A DNA stretch of 33,611 nt from an uncultured Rhodanobacteraceae bacterium (GCA_937928755.1 CALEZI010000082.1:1-33611), one strand, 5' to 3'. Counted from the first letter of the stretch, positions 1 to 7,727 are shown. Notes: a model not told the origin generated them from the letters alone. A program made the numbers and translations.

Positions 1-1369
1 TGTCTTCGGCGTCGTAGCCGAAGGCGCTGATCGCTTCGGAGCGGCTGAGCAGCCCACCACGAATCGCGATCTTCACCGCGTTGAACTCTTTCTGTGGATC
101 CACCCACTGCCAACCTTGCGGGATCCATTTGACCGCCTGCACTTCGCGCTGCCGGCGCGTGTAGTCAGCGATTGGCAATGAGCCTTCCAGTACGACCTGG
201 GTCATCCAGGCCTTCCAGATCGGGCGGCACAACTGGTGCACGATGACGCCGTGCTGGATCGCCTCGACCCGGCGCCGAAACTCCAACAGTCCGGCTCGAA
301 TCGAGCTGTAGTTCACCTGGGTCAGATCCCCGGTGAGTTGCTCGTAGGTCACGCCCATCGCCGCTGCAACCGCGCGAAACTGCATGCGCAGGAACTCGGC
401 GTAGCTGGCGCCGACGTCTGCGGGCTGGCTGAACTTGATGTCCTCGCCCGCCTCCAGGATCTGCATCGTCCCCGGCTCCAGACCCGCCAGCGCGATGCCG
501 TTCGCGTCCGGCAGGCCTTCGCCCATCAACGGGTCTTCGGGCTGCACCCGCGTGATGAACCCGGCGAACATCGCCGCCGTCTTCTTGCGGACCAGTTCAG
601 CATCGTCGTACTGATCCAACTCATTGAGCTTGACCAGCGCGCGGGCCAGCCAGGGCTCGCCGCGAATCTGTCCCGGACGCAGCGGACGAAACAGATGCAC
701 GATCTCGTGCGCCGGTACGCGCACGGTCTCCGAGCCGCTGCTGGTCGACATCGGCGCCAGCGCACCGTCTTCCGGATGCTGGCGATAAAGGTGATAAGCC
801 ACGCGGCGCCCAAGCGCGTCGAACTCGATGCCCGCACGAATGGTGTTGCCGGTCGCGGTGCTCGTGTTCAACGTCACCGGCAGATGTTCGGGTTCGAGCA
901 GTTGCAGTTGCAGGCCTACGACCAGACCATCTTCCGGGCGTCGTGGACGCAGTCGAATCAGGCACTCACCGCCTTCGAGCATGGCCCGGCACGCGAGTGC
1001 TTGAAGCCCGTAGAAGTCGGTCAATCCTGCGGCGTCGGCTTCGGCGACCCACGCCGACCACAAGCGATGGATGGCCTCGCGCAGCGTCTGATCGGCCACC
1101 ATCGACTGCGGCTTGATGCCGGTGCCGATCGCGTTGGACACATAGGACTCCAGCGCGGCATTGGCCCAGGCATTGCGGCGCGCGATGTCACGACTCTTGG
1201 CGCGCAACTCGGTCTGAGTCGCCAGCATGGCGGCCACCGCGCCCGGGTTGCCGGGTGACCAGCCCAATGAACGCCGACCGCGGCCGGCGGCGTCGTGAAC
1301 GGGAAGTCCGAGCCACTTGCGGGTGGTGTGCGCGACGCTGGCGAACCAGCCGCGGGACGGGCGCGCCAT
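1..1369 (-). CDS. Phage portal protein, lambda GpB type (3' end outside window)
   Basis: This is the portal protein, the ring at the capsid vertex through which DNA is packaged and to which the connector binds. About 456 codons are visible from an ATG at 1369, and the frame stays open to the left edge, so the C-terminus is missing. Visible hallmarks are an N-terminal stretch rich in R and A with RAKSRDIARRNAWA, the GTGIKPQS segment, FRPLRPGQIRGEPWLA and the YSSIRAGLLEFRR segment, all typical of lambda-family portals. The start overlaps the stop of the gpW-like gene in TGATG, which implies translational coupling. It lies downstream of the terminase genes in the usual late-gene order. A long plus-strand frame over the same stretch is an antisense shadow. 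Confidence 0.93.
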   Translation of the reverse strand, partial: MARPSRGWFASVAHTTRKWLGLPVHDAAGRGRRSLGWSPGNPGAVAAMLATQTELRAKSRDIARRNAWANAALESYVSNAIGTGIKPQSMVADQTLREAIHRLWSAWVAEADAAGLTDFYGLQALACRAMLEGGECLIRLRPRRPEDGLVVGLQLQLLEPEHLPVTLNTSTATGNTIRAGIEFDALGRRVAYHLYRQHPEDGALAPMSTSSGSETVRVPAHEIVHLFRPLRPGQIRGEPWLARALVKLNELDQYDDAELVRKKTAAMFAGFITRVQPEDPLMGEGLPDANGIALAGLEPGTMQILEAGEDIKFSQPADVGASYAEFLRMQFRAVAAAMGVTYEQLTGDLTQVNYSSIRAGLLEFRRRVEAIQHGVIVHQLCRPIWKAWMTQVVLEGSLPIADYTRRQREVQAVKWIPQGWQWVDPQKEFNAVKIAIRGGLLSRSEAISAFGYDAED

Positions 1370-1590
1370 CACAGCCCCTTGCTGGTTATCACGCGGATCT
1401 GCCGCGGCGCGCCCGGCCACAGCCCGCTGTCACGCGCCTGCTCAAACAGGCCCCGCTTGACCTCGCGGATAGCCGACTTGAGCTCCTCAACGGAGCGGTA
1501 CTCGACCATCTTGTCCTCGAAGCGCACGCGACTCTCGCCGCGCGCGAGGGCCTGCTCAAGTGCGGCGAGGTGAGCGTCGGTGTAGGCCAT
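1369..1590 (-). CDS. gpW-like head-tail connector protein
   Basis: A 73-residue protein resembling the lambda gpW family (about 68 residues), which completes the portal vertex so that tails can attach. The sequence has an early helix (HLAALEQALARGESRV) followed by a VEYRSVEELKSAI segment, the usual helix-strand-helix layout of gpW-type proteins. It is coupled on both sides: its ATG overlaps the stop of the upstream tail-fibre-like gene (TGATG at 1588-1592) and its stop overlaps the portal start. Position between terminase and portal is the normal place for this gene. The family call rests on size, pattern and context. Confidence 0.8.
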   Translation of the reverse strand: MAYTDAHLAALEQALARGESRVRFEDKMVEYRSVEELKSAIREVKRGLFEQARDSGLWPGAPRQIRVITSKGL

Positions 1591-2033
1591 CAGGCGTACA
1601 CCACGATATTCACTTCCGCCGAATCCACCGGCGTGCCGCTGGTGGTGACGACCGACAGTTCCAGCGATTGCGCCGTCTTGGCGTCCCCGCGAACTCGTGC
1701 GATGGCCAGCTTGATCGACGTCTGCTGCCCGCCATTACGCGCGAATGCCTGCCAGCAGTAATCCGCGTTGGGCAGCGCTGTGTGGAAATGCACCCGATAG
1801 CGCCCGACGCCCTGGCGTTCGACCCGAGCGATGTTGAAGCCGGACCGAAGCACGGCCACCTGCGCTTGTGTGGCGAAGCAGGCCCAGGCCTTGGCCACGC
1901 CGGGATGTCCCGGCGTGACCACGGTCTCACCCGGCGGAAGGCGCCCTTCGAGGGCGCCGATCCGCTGGCGAGCAGCCTTGAGCTCGAGCGCAATCCGCGT
2001 TGCCAGACTCGCGATGTTGCGAACGAGGCTCAT
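1590..2033 (-). CDS. Tail-fibre-like structural protein, beta-rich C-terminus
   Basis: A 147-residue protein. The first 35 residues (MSLVRNIASLATRIALEL onwards) form an amphipathic helix ending in an ALEGRLPP linker. The C-terminal part has the pattern AWACF..., SGFNIARVERQGVGRY, VHFHTALPNADYCW and a final DSAEVNIVVYA. This resembles a small beta domain found at the ends of phage fibre or decoration proteins; that assignment is from memory of the pattern. The open frame extends upstream to 2195, but the ATG at 2033 gives an N-terminus matching the neighbouring gene, and the longer form would overlap that neighbour in another frame. It is coupled to the gpW-like gene by TGATG. Sitting between terminase and connector is unusual for a fibre-like protein. 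Confidence 0.65.
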   Translation of the reverse strand: MSLVRNIASLATRIALELKAARQRIGALEGRLPPGETVVTPGHPGVAKAWACFATQAQVAVLRSGFNIARVERQGVGRYRVHFHTALPNADYCWQAFARNGGQQTSIKLAIARVRGDAKTAQSLELSVVTTSGTPVDSAEVNIVVYA

Positions 2034-2037
2034 CGGC

Positions 2038-2544
2038 TCAGGCCGCCAGCGCGTCGCGGAACACGGCGACGAAGTCGACCTCGGTGTCACCCACCGCCTC
2101 GGCGGAGACCGCCCCGATGTTCTGGCGGGCCTGCGCCTGGGAATCGACGGTGAGGTCCTGCGGTTCGTCGTGACGCACGCGCGCCTCCAGCGCACGGGTC
2201 AGCGCAGCAATGCCCGAGGCGTCGCTGGCCAGCGCATCCTGGAGTTCCTTCAGCGTGTCGAAGGCGCCGTCGGCACCGCCCAGGATGTCGGCCTTGAGCT
2301 GGTCGAGTCGACGGACGATGCCGGACGCGGAGAAGGTGGTGCTGACGGCGTTCGGGTTCTCGTCGTCGATGATGTTGAGACCCGGCGTGACATCGATCAG
2401 CGCGCGGACTTCGTTGATCGCGGCCACCAGGTTCGACTGGTCACGCGTGGTGAGTTCGGTGGGATTGCCGAGGTCGCGGCGGATGGCCTTGAACTCGGCG
2501 GCGAGTCGGAGAATCAGGGATTCGATACGGGAGACGAGCGACAT
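2038..2544 (-). CDS. Coiled-coil phage structural protein, paralogous N-terminus to next gene
   Basis: A 168-residue protein of unknown function. It begins MSLVSRIESLILRLAAEF, very like the start of the gene at 1590-2033, and so looks like a diverged duplicate of the same N-terminal helix. The middle carries NLVAAINEVRALID and LDTLKELQDAL-type helices, common in the neck of phage fibre proteins, and the end reads SQAQARQNIGAVSAEAVGDTEVDF, a short repeat-like motif also seen in fibre shafts. It ends four bases before the start of its paralogue. A structural or decoration role is inferred from pattern and place. Confidence 0.6.
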   Translation of the reverse strand: MSLVSRIESLILRLAAEFKAIRRDLGNPTELTTRDQSNLVAAINEVRALIDVTPGLNIIDDENPNAVSTTFSASGIVRRLDQLKADILGGADGAFDTLKELQDALASDASGIAALTRALEARVRHDEPQDLTVDSQAQARQNIGAVSAEAVGDTEVDFVAVFRDALAA

Positions 2545-2584
2545 GGGTGTTGGTAGTCCTGTGGTGTGGGATTGACGATCTGGC

Positions 2585-4540
2585 TCAGCTTCCGCCCAGC
2601 CAGCGACTGCGAATCAGGCGTCGGCCCGTTCGCTTCGTGGCGGCTGCGGCCCGGTCGGCCAGATCGGCGACCGGGAGTTCGGTGGATGACGATTCAGTCG
2701 GTCGATCCGGGACGCCCAGTTGGCGTTGGAGTTCGCTCCAGTGGCGTTCTTCGAAGCGATCGAGGCCTGCCGCAGCGGCAGCGGCGCGCGCGTACACCAG
2801 GCAGTCCAGCGCCTCGTTGCGTTCGCGCAGCTTCTGCCATTCGCGCACTGGAAAGCCGTTGCGATTGCGCCGGGTGACCAGTTGCTCGGCGCAGAGTTGC
2901 TGCACGAACTCAGCGTCGATCTTCGGCAGGTGGATGTAGCCGGGCGGATAGGCCACGTCGCCCTGCGCATCGGTCTCGACCGTCTTCTTCAGACACGTCG
3001 TGATCTCGAGCTTGGCGATGCCGGTCGCCACCGCGTACACCTTGATGCCGCGCTTGAGCTTCTTGCCGCCGATGCTGACGTCGACCGCGGTTGGCGTACC
3101 GATCAGGGCGGCGCCCCGAGCCACGCCCTTGACTGCCATCAGCCGCGCATCCTTGCGGGCGCGGACAAAGGCGTAGACCTGCTGAGTGGCAAAACCGGAG
3201 TCGATCGCGAAGCGCGCCAGCGGAATCTGCGCGCCGCTCTCGTGGGTCCAGCGCTCGTCGATCAGCTCGGCGAGTTGCTTCCACACCGCATCGTGATGGG
3301 TCTCGCCCATCATCACGCGGTGCTCGATCAGCCAGCATTCCTTGCCAGGTCCGTAGGCCCAGATCGAGGCTTCGATGCGGTCTTTCTGAATGTCCGCGGC
3401 GCCGACCAGCAGCAATCCGCCCGTGGGGATGCGGCCGATCGGGTAGTCCTCACGCCGCTCCAGCAAGCGCTGCCAATCGGGGGCATCGCCGTCCTCGACC
3501 CAGGTCTCACCGAGTTCGGTGTTCTTGAAGGTCTTCAGCGCGTTGGCGGAACCCTGCGCGGCTTCCCAAGCGGCGGCAATCTGCGCCCAACTTCGCCAAC
3601 CGAGCGGCGAGTACAGCGACGACAGATGGAAGCCGACGGTCTTGCTCGCCGGTTTCTCGGCGGTCGCCCGCCAGGATCCGGCGCCGAGCATGGCCGTCTT
3701 GTGGTGCTCCGCGATCGGCTCGGCGCACGACTCGCAGTGGTAGCGAACCGATTGCGGCTGGCCCCAGTCCCAGCGCAGCTGCTCGAAGCGCAGGTGCTGG
3801 GCGTGCCCACAATGCGGACACGGCACGAAGTAGCGGCGCTGATCCGATGCCTCGAACTCGCGCTCAACCGCTGACGCATCGGCGATGGTTGGCGTCGAGA
3901 CGATGAAGATCTTGCGCCGCGCGAAGGTACGCGTGCGCGCTTCGGCCAGTTGGATCGCATCGCCTTCGCCCTCGACGTCGCGCGGATAACCGTCGACTTC
4001 GTCGAGAAACAGGTAACGCACCGGCATCGAGCGCAAACCCACCGCCGAGTTGGCGCCGGTAAGCACCAGCACGCCGCCCCGAAACTCCTTGGCGAGCACA
4101 GTGTTGCCGGCATCACGCGAGCGCGACGGCGCGATCAACGTGCGCAGCGCCGGGCTCTCCTCGATCAGCGGATCGATCCGCTGCTTCGAGTAGCGCTTGG
4201 CCATCTCGACGGTCGGCGCCACCGCCATCATCGGGCCGGGCGCCAGATGGATCACGTAGCCGATCAGGTTGATCAGGGCTTCGGTGCCGCCGACCTGACT
4301 GCCCTTCATGAACACCACGCGCTCGACCGGGCTGGTCGGCGACAGGCAATCCATGATGTCGCGTAGATACGGTGTGCGATTGGTGCGCCAGCGACCCGGC
4401 TCGGAAGCCGACTTGCTCGACAGCATCCGGTGTCGATCCGCCCAGTCCGACACCGAGAGCGTCGGGTCCGGCGTCAGCCCTTCGCGCCACGCCTGTTCGA
4501 TCGCCTGCTCGGCATCGACCTCCACAGCGGGCCCGCTCAT
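2585..4540 (-). CDS. Terminase large subunit, GpA family
   Basis: The ATPase and nuclease that drives DNA into the procapsid and cuts the concatemer. The 651-residue length matches lambda GpA. A Walker-A-like KGSQVGGTE lies at residues 79-87 and a Walker B YLFLDE at 176-181. A four-cysteine zinc-binding pair follows (CPHC at 241-244, CESC at 269-272). The C-terminal nuclease half shows AADIQKDRIEA, AIDSGF and a final EALDCLVYA, the expected acidic positions. Its ATG overlaps the TerS stop by four bases (ATGA at 4537-4540). The downstream gap to the next gene is 40 bases. Confidence 0.97.
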   Translation of the reverse strand: MSGPAVEVDAEQAIEQAWREGLTPDPTLSVSDWADRHRMLSSKSASEPGRWRTNRTPYLRDIMDCLSPTSPVERVVFMKGSQVGGTEALINLIGYVIHLAPGPMMAVAPTVEMAKRYSKQRIDPLIEESPALRTLIAPSRSRDAGNTVLAKEFRGGVLVLTGANSAVGLRSMPVRYLFLDEVDGYPRDVEGEGDAIQLAEARTRTFARRKIFIVSTPTIADASAVEREFEASDQRRYFVPCPHCGHAQHLRFEQLRWDWGQPQSVRYHCESCAEPIAEHHKTAMLGAGSWRATAEKPASKTVGFHLSSLYSPLGWRSWAQIAAAWEAAQGSANALKTFKNTELGETWVEDGDAPDWQRLLERREDYPIGRIPTGGLLLVGAADIQKDRIEASIWAYGPGKECWLIEHRVMMGETHHDAVWKQLAELIDERWTHESGAQIPLARFAIDSGFATQQVYAFVRARKDARLMAVKGVARGAALIGTPTAVDVSIGGKKLKRGIKVYAVATGIAKLEITTCLKKTVETDAQGDVAYPPGYIHLPKIDAEFVQQLCAEQLVTRRNRNGFPVREWQKLRERNEALDCLVYARAAAAAAGLDRFEERHWSELQRQLGVPDRPTESSSTELPVADLADRAAAATKRTGRRLIRSRWLGGS

Positions 4541-5076
4541 CCGTCAATCCGAATCGAGAGCGTGCCCAACTCCTCGAGGTGCCGGCGCACTTCGCGTTCG
4601 ATCAGCACATGCACCTGATGCGCATCGCAGCCGAGTTCGGCGGCCATCTGCGCCGAGATGCGCGCCGGCCAGTTCAACCACGCATCGCGCTCGGTGCGCG
4701 CCAGCTTGAAGACGTGCGCGATGGCCTGGTTGCGGTCAACCAGTTCGCCCTTGAGGCGCGCCAGGCGCACCTTGTTCGTTTGTGCCTTGACCACCTCGTT
4801 GACGGTGCGCGCCTGCAGCAGCGACGCGCCACCGGTCGGCAGCGTGGCGGTGGCATCGCCAGTCGGCGTGCTGTCGGCGGGAACGGGCACACGCGCGGCC
4901 TGTGTGCGCGTGCCCACGCGCGGCGCCTCGGTGTTGCGCGACCACTGCGCATCGGTGCGCGCGGCGTCGAGCGTGCCGTCGGCCTCCGGCGTGATGCGCC
5001 CCGCAGCGATGGCTTTGCGAACCGCGGCGTCTGACACGCCTCGGTGGCGCGCGTAGGCGCGAATCGACAGTCCCAT
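4537..5076 (-). CDS. Terminase small subunit with N-terminal HTH (Nu1-like)
   Basis: A 179-residue protein that likely recognises the packaging site and recruits TerL. The first 35 residues (IRAYARHRGVSDAAVRKAIAAG) form a winged helix-turn-helix like that of lambda Nu1. A disordered linker rich in T, P and A follows, then a helical segment (VVKAQTNKVRLARLKGELVDR) and a C-terminal half with WLNWPARISAQMAAELG, typical of terminase small subunits. It overlaps TerL by ATGA. The upstream side faces the divergent plus-strand small-gene cluster, leaving a 112-base intergenic region that should hold promoters for both directions. Confidence 0.88.
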   Translation of the reverse strand: MGLSIRAYARHRGVSDAAVRKAIAAGRITPEADGTLDAARTDAQWSRNTEAPRVGTRTQAARVPVPADSTPTGDATATLPTGGASLLQARTVNEVVKAQTNKVRLARLKGELVDRNQAIAHVFKLARTERDAWLNWPARISAQMAAELGCDAHQVHVLIEREVRRHLEELGTLSIRIDG

Positions 5077-5115
5077 CGGCCCTTTTCAATCCAGACAAAC
5101 GTTCGACGAAAAGCG

Positions 5116-5146
5116 CTTGGCTTCACTCCCGAACAGCGTGTTCATG
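5116..5146 (+). repeat. LGFxxEQRVH element, copy 1
   Basis: CTTGGCTT, seven variable bases, then GAACAGCGTGTTCATG. It lies 42 bases before the ATG of the 86-residue gene at 5189 and within the TerS/plus-cluster divergent region. In one frame it reads LGFTPEQRVH. Confidence 0.85.
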
Positions 5147-5188
5147 TGTCCCGCAGCAAGCACATCCCCACCATCACGGAGCACCACC

Positions 5189-5449
5189 ATGAACACGACA
5201 ACCCGCGACCGCCAGGAGATCGTCGATGAACTCGGCGAGATCCAGTCGCAGATCCTCGAACTGGTCGAGCAGGCCCGCGCACTCCTGCGCAACAACGAAT
5301 ACCAGGGGGCGCTGTTGCGCGCCGAGTCCTACTGGATCGCGCACGTCACCACCGCGATCAGCAACAACCACGGCTACCTCGGCAAATCGATGGTGAGCCT
5401 GCAGGACACCATCGACGAGATCAAAGACGCCGAGGACGACGAGAACTGA
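5189..5449 (+). CDS. Small coiled-coil protein of unknown function
   Basis: An 86-residue acidic protein, first gene of the plus-strand accessory cluster. The sequence is mostly helical: RQEIVDELGEIQSQILELVEQARALL is a clear amphipathic coil, and the C-terminus is strongly acidic (KDAEDDEN). The ATG at 5189 has a GGAG ribosome site eight bases upstream; repeat copy 1 lies further upstream. No family is recognised. A perfect GC hairpin follows nine bases after the stop. Size, coil and context resemble small phage or conjugative-element accessory proteins, but no function is claimed. Confidence 0.75.
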   Translation: MNTTTRDRQEIVDELGEIQSQILELVEQARALLRNNEYQGALLRAESYWIAHVTTAISNNHGYLGKSMVSLQDTIDEIKDAEDDEN

Positions 5450-5458
5450 GTGTCGCCG

Positions 5459-5480
5459 CCGGGCGGGACCTCCCGCCCGG
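5459..5480 (+). terminator. Perfect 10-bp GC hairpin after the first small gene
   Basis: CCGGGCGGGA at 5459-5468 and TCCCGCCCGG at 5471-5480 are exact complements with a two-base loop. There is no T-run on either side, so it is not a classical intrinsic terminator; it may protect the 3' end or attenuate. Confidence 0.45.
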
Positions 5481-5498
5481 TCTGGCCATCGGATTGCG

Positions 5499-5528
5499 CT
5501 TGGCTTCACCCACGAACAGCGCGTTCAT
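5499..5528 (+). repeat. LGFxxEQRVH element, copy 2
   Basis: CTTGGCTT, seven variable bases, GAACAGCGCGTTCAT. It lies 36 bases before the DUF3489 start. The peptide frame (LGFTHEQRVH) is in phase with that gene but has no upstream start codon. Confidence 0.85.
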
Positions 5529-5564
5529 CACGCACCACACCCAACCCAACCACGGAGCAACACC

Positions 5565-6143
5565 ATGAGCACGAATCCACTGACCCCGGCCCAGCACTTC
5601 ATCCTGGCCGCCGCCATCGAGCACACCGATGGCCGCATCGAACGATTCCCCGACAACATCAAGGGCGGCGCGCGCAGCAAAGTGCTCGATGGCCTCTTCA
5701 ATCGCGCACTGATTACGCCCAACGGCGAGGGCTGGCGCGTCGCCGCCGAAGGCTACGACGCACTGGGCGCGCCGCGTCCACGTGCCAACGCGCGGCGGAT
5801 CTCCATCTTCGAAGCCAAACTGGACGCGATCATCGCCGCCGCCGAGAACACGGACGCGCCGGAAGCCCACCGCGAGCCCGACGACGTCGCCATCGAAGGC
5901 GAAGTTGCCACCGCCGAGGCGTCCTTCACGACGCCGCGCACGCGCGAGAACAGCAAGCAGGCGGAGGTCATCCGCATGCTCCGCCGCCCCGAAGGCGCGA
6001 CCATCCGCCAGATCTGCGAAGCCACCGGATGGCAGCAGCACACGGTGCGCGGGACCTTTGCCGGCGCCTTCAAGAAGAAGCTTGGCATGACCCTGACGTC
6101 CGAGAAGACCACCGGCGCAGAACGGGTCTACCGCGCCGCCTGA
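5565..6143 (+). CDS. DUF3489 domain protein
   Basis: A 192-residue protein. The C-terminal third (from about residue 125: NSKQAEVIRMLRRPEGATI, then ATGWQQHTVRGTFAG and KKKLGMTLTSEK) is the DUF3489 winged-helix domain found in many phages and integrative elements. The N-terminal half (TPAQHFILAAAIEHTDGRIERFP) is the commonly associated helical region, and an acidic linker joins the two. A DNA-binding role is likely from the fold but not known. The ATG has a GGAG site (cacggagcaacacc). Repeat copy 2 lies in the leader. The gene is intact, unlike two later members of this cluster. Confidence 0.88.
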   Translation: MSTNPLTPAQHFILAAAIEHTDGRIERFPDNIKGGARSKVLDGLFNRALITPNGEGWRVAAEGYDALGAPRPRANARRISIFEAKLDAIIAAAENTDAPEAHREPDDVAIEGEVATAEASFTTPRTRENSKQAEVIRMLRRPEGATIRQICEATGWQQHTVRGTFAGAFKKKLGMTLTSEKTTGAERVYRAA

Positions 6144-6171
6144 AACAGGATCGGGAAGCCGGGCGAAAACG

Positions 6172-6202
6172 CTTGGCTTCCCGATTGAACAGCGCGTTCA
6201 TG
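6172..6202 (+). repeat. LGFxxEQRVH element, copy 3
   Basis: CTTGGCTT, seven variable bases, GAACAGCGCGTTCATG, 32 bases before the ATG of the frameshifted DUF6900 gene. It reads LGFPIEQRVH in one frame. Confidence 0.85.
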
Positions 6203-6234
6203 GGCTCGTCGCCAAACCACGCCGGAGCCCCGCC

Positions 6235-6437
6235 ATGACCACCACCGACTCTTTACCCGCATCGCGCAGATGCATCTTTCCATCGACACCCTGGAGACAC
6301 GCCACCGCGACAGCCTGGACTTCCACGACGTGGGCGTCTGGTGCGTGCGCGATGCCCTGCAGGCCGCGTACGACGCTGGACTGGCGGAAGGCCGCAGGAA
6401 CGCCACGGCAGCGCGTGTGAATGAATCCAAGCAATAG
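6235..6437 (+). pseudogene. DUF6900 protein, apparent one-base frameshift near the start
   Basis: The main reading frame (ATG at 6270, stop TAG at 6435-6437) encodes MHLSIDTLETRHRDSLDF and then HDVGVWCVRDALQAAYDAGLAEG, a clear match to DUF6900, a small domain common on phages and integrative elements. Family members normally have about 12 more N-terminal residues. These are present (LFTRIAQ) but in a frame offset from the well-placed ATG at 6235, which has a GGAG site and the upstream repeat. One missing base around 6247-6250 (GACTCTTT) would explain this. Either the gene is inactivated, a shorter protein starts at 6270, or the frame shift is real in expression. A longer 61-residue frame from 6235 lacks any family resemblance after the shift. 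Confidence 0.7.
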
Positions 6438-6440
6438 ATG

Positions 6441-6471
6441 CTTGGCTTCGAACGCGAACAGCGCGTTCATG
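6441..6471 (+). repeat. LGFxxEQRVH element, copy 4
   Basis: CTTGGCTT, seven variable bases, GAACAGCGCGTTCATG, 31 bases before the ATG at 6503. It begins three bases after the DUF6900 stop. It reads LGFEREQRVH in a frame not shared with the next gene. Confidence 0.85.
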
Positions 6472-6502
6472 TCCCTACACCACCACAACCACGGAGCGCC
6501 CC

Positions 6503-6808
6503 ATGATTGAAAACCTCAAAATCCGATTCGTCCGCAAGCCGCAGGACCTCGACGAAGTGCTCGCCAGCATCCACGGCGAGTGGGCGAATCGCATCGAGAT
6601 CCAGGCGCGCAAGGCGCTGACCGAAGTTGAGTACGACGAGTTCGCCCACGCCCCGCTCGCCGACCGCGAATGGTTGGCGGGTCTGGGTGGCTACCTCGAA
6701 GGCAGCGGGCGCCGCGTTGTCGAGGTGACGGCGCCGAATCGCACCACGCTCTACGTCGACCCTTCCGGATCGACCTACGGGCGCTACGTTGGCCTCCGCG
6801 TCGACTGA
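6503..6808 (+). CDS. Small protein of unknown function (101 aa)
   Basis: A 101-residue protein with an alpha-beta pattern: KIRFVRKPQDLDEVLASI at the start, a central helix (RIEIQARKALTEVEYDEF), and a C-terminal strand-rich part (RRVVEVTAPNRTTLYVDPSG, YGRYVGLRVD). No family is recognised. The ATG has a GGAG site (cacggagcgcccc) and repeat copy 4 in its leader. Eleven bases separate its stop from the next gene, so the two are probably co-transcribed. Confidence 0.75.
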   Translation: MIENLKIRFVRKPQDLDEVLASIHGEWANRIEIQARKALTEVEYDEFAHAPLADREWLAGLGGYLEGSGRRVVEVTAPNRTTLYVDPSGSTYGRYVGLRVD

Positions 6809-6819
6809 GGGCCGAGACC

Positions 6820-7032
6820 ATGACCAGCAACGCCGAATTTCATCTGCAGCAACTGCACCCCTTGGTAGGCGGCACCATCACCGCATTGGCGCGAACTGGC
6901 CCCGGCGAAGACGCCTTCGACGAGGAGTTCTTCGGGTTGGTCGTCACGCTGCCGAACGGCCAGCGACGGACGCTGATTCTGCTGTCCGATGCCGAGGGCA
7001 ACGGCCCGGGGAGTTTCGAGATCGTCGATTGA
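6820..7032 (+). CDS. Small protein of unknown function (70 aa)
   Basis: A 70-residue acidic protein starting MTSNAEFHLQQLHPLVGG. Two predicted strands (GTITALA and FFGLVVTLPNGQRRTLILL) flank an acidic loop (GEDAFDEE), and the end reads DAEGNGPGSFEIVD. It is unlike anything recognised, though the pattern suggests one compact beta sheet. There is no repeat in front of it: it follows the 101-residue gene after 11 bases with a weak site (gggccgagacc). It probably depends on the leader of the gene before it. Confidence 0.7.
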   Translation: MTSNAEFHLQQLHPLVGGTITALARTGPGEDAFDEEFFGLVVTLPNGQRRTLILLSDAEGNGPGSFEIVD

Positions 7033-7070
7033 ACGAGCTCGAACTTGTTCGAAAATTCTCCGGCAGAACG

Positions 7071-7101
7071 CTTGGCTTTGAGGTCGAACAGCGCGTTCAT
7101 G
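7071..7101 (+). repeat. LGFxxEQRVH element, copy 5
   Basis: CTTGGCTT, seven variable bases, GAACAGCGCGTTCATG, 36 bases before the ATG at 7138. Here the sixth codon is TTT instead of TTC, still Phe in the LGFEVEQRVH frame. Confidence 0.85.
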
Positions 7102-7137
7102 GGCTCGTCGCCACCCACCAACGCCAAGGAGTCCACC

Positions 7138-7503
7138 ATGACCCAGACCGCCAACATCCCCGCCAGCCGCAACGAAGGCTGGGGTCTATACGGCACGTTG
7201 AACGAGCATGCCGAGGCCGCATGGCCACTGGCCATGATCGCCGTCGCCAACGCTACCGGAGAGTCCCTCGACACCGTGCGCGCGTTTCTCGACAGCTGAT
7301 TTGGCCGCCACTACGCCGACAGCGTCCTGGATGCTTTCGATGACGGTCGCAGCCTTCCAGACGCCATCGCCGCCGCCACCAGCAAGTGGATGGCGTGGAC
7401 GATTGATCGCCATACCAGCAGGAACTACGGCATCCCGCGCGGGCTGCCTTACCTGACAGGCTTTGTGATCCACTGCGGAATTTTCGACGAAATGGCCGCC
7501 TGA
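7138..7503 (+). pseudogene. Conserved phage/ICE protein interrupted by an in-frame TGA
   Basis: The frame begins MTQTANIPASRNEGWGLYG and reaches TGA at 7297-7299 after 53 residues (VRAFLDS). It then continues without a break in the same frame for 67 more codons (FGRHYADSVLDAFDDG, SKWMAWTIDRHTSRNYGIPRG, LPYLTGFVIHCGIF) to TGA at 7501-7503. Proteins of this type known from conjugative elements and phages carry both halves in one chain, usually with Arg where the TGA is; CGA to TGA is one transition. So this is a nonsense-disrupted gene unless TGA is read through. Ribosome site AAGGAG lies eight bases before the ATG. The last TGA overlaps the next start (TGATG). Confidence 0.75.
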
Positions 7504-7727
7504 TGAATACGCCCGCCACCGAACGGGAGCAGGCGCTGCGTTGGCTGATCGCCAACCGGCGTCCGGACGTCTCCATCGAACAGGCCGTGCGCTTGATGTG
7601 CACGGTGCTGCCCCGCGATCTCACCACGATGCAACTGCTGCGGCGCATCGCGGAGGAGGAAGACGCCAAAGCGCCTTTGCACCGAGTCAACTGGCGCATG
7701 CATCCTGGTCTGCCGCCTCGCGGATAG
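7503..7727 (+). CDS. Small protein of unknown function (74 aa)
   Basis: A 74-residue helical protein (EREQALRWLIANRRPDVSI, then LTTMQLLRRIAEEEDAKAPL). Its ATG overlaps the stop of the preceding broken gene in TGATG, so translation may depend on ribosomes finishing that gene; an upstream nonsense codon could therefore lower its expression. Its last 41 bases overlap the 3' end of the convergent methyltransferase gene. No family is recognised. It is the final gene of the plus-strand cluster. Confidence 0.65.
   Translation: MNTPATEREQALRWLIANRRPDVSIEQAVRLMCTVLPRDLTTMQLLRRIAEEEDAKAPLHRVNWRMHPGLPPRG

Noticed and set aside
236..1258. Long plus-strand open frame of 340 codons
   Set aside because: It is antisense to a convincing portal protein, has no family resemblance and no ribosome site; high GC makes such shadows common.
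5086..7274. Minus-strand peptides of the type MNALFxxEAKR at the repeat copies
   Set aside because: They arise from the antisense of the repeat; base changes alter residues (A/T, E/K) there while they are silent in the sense frame.
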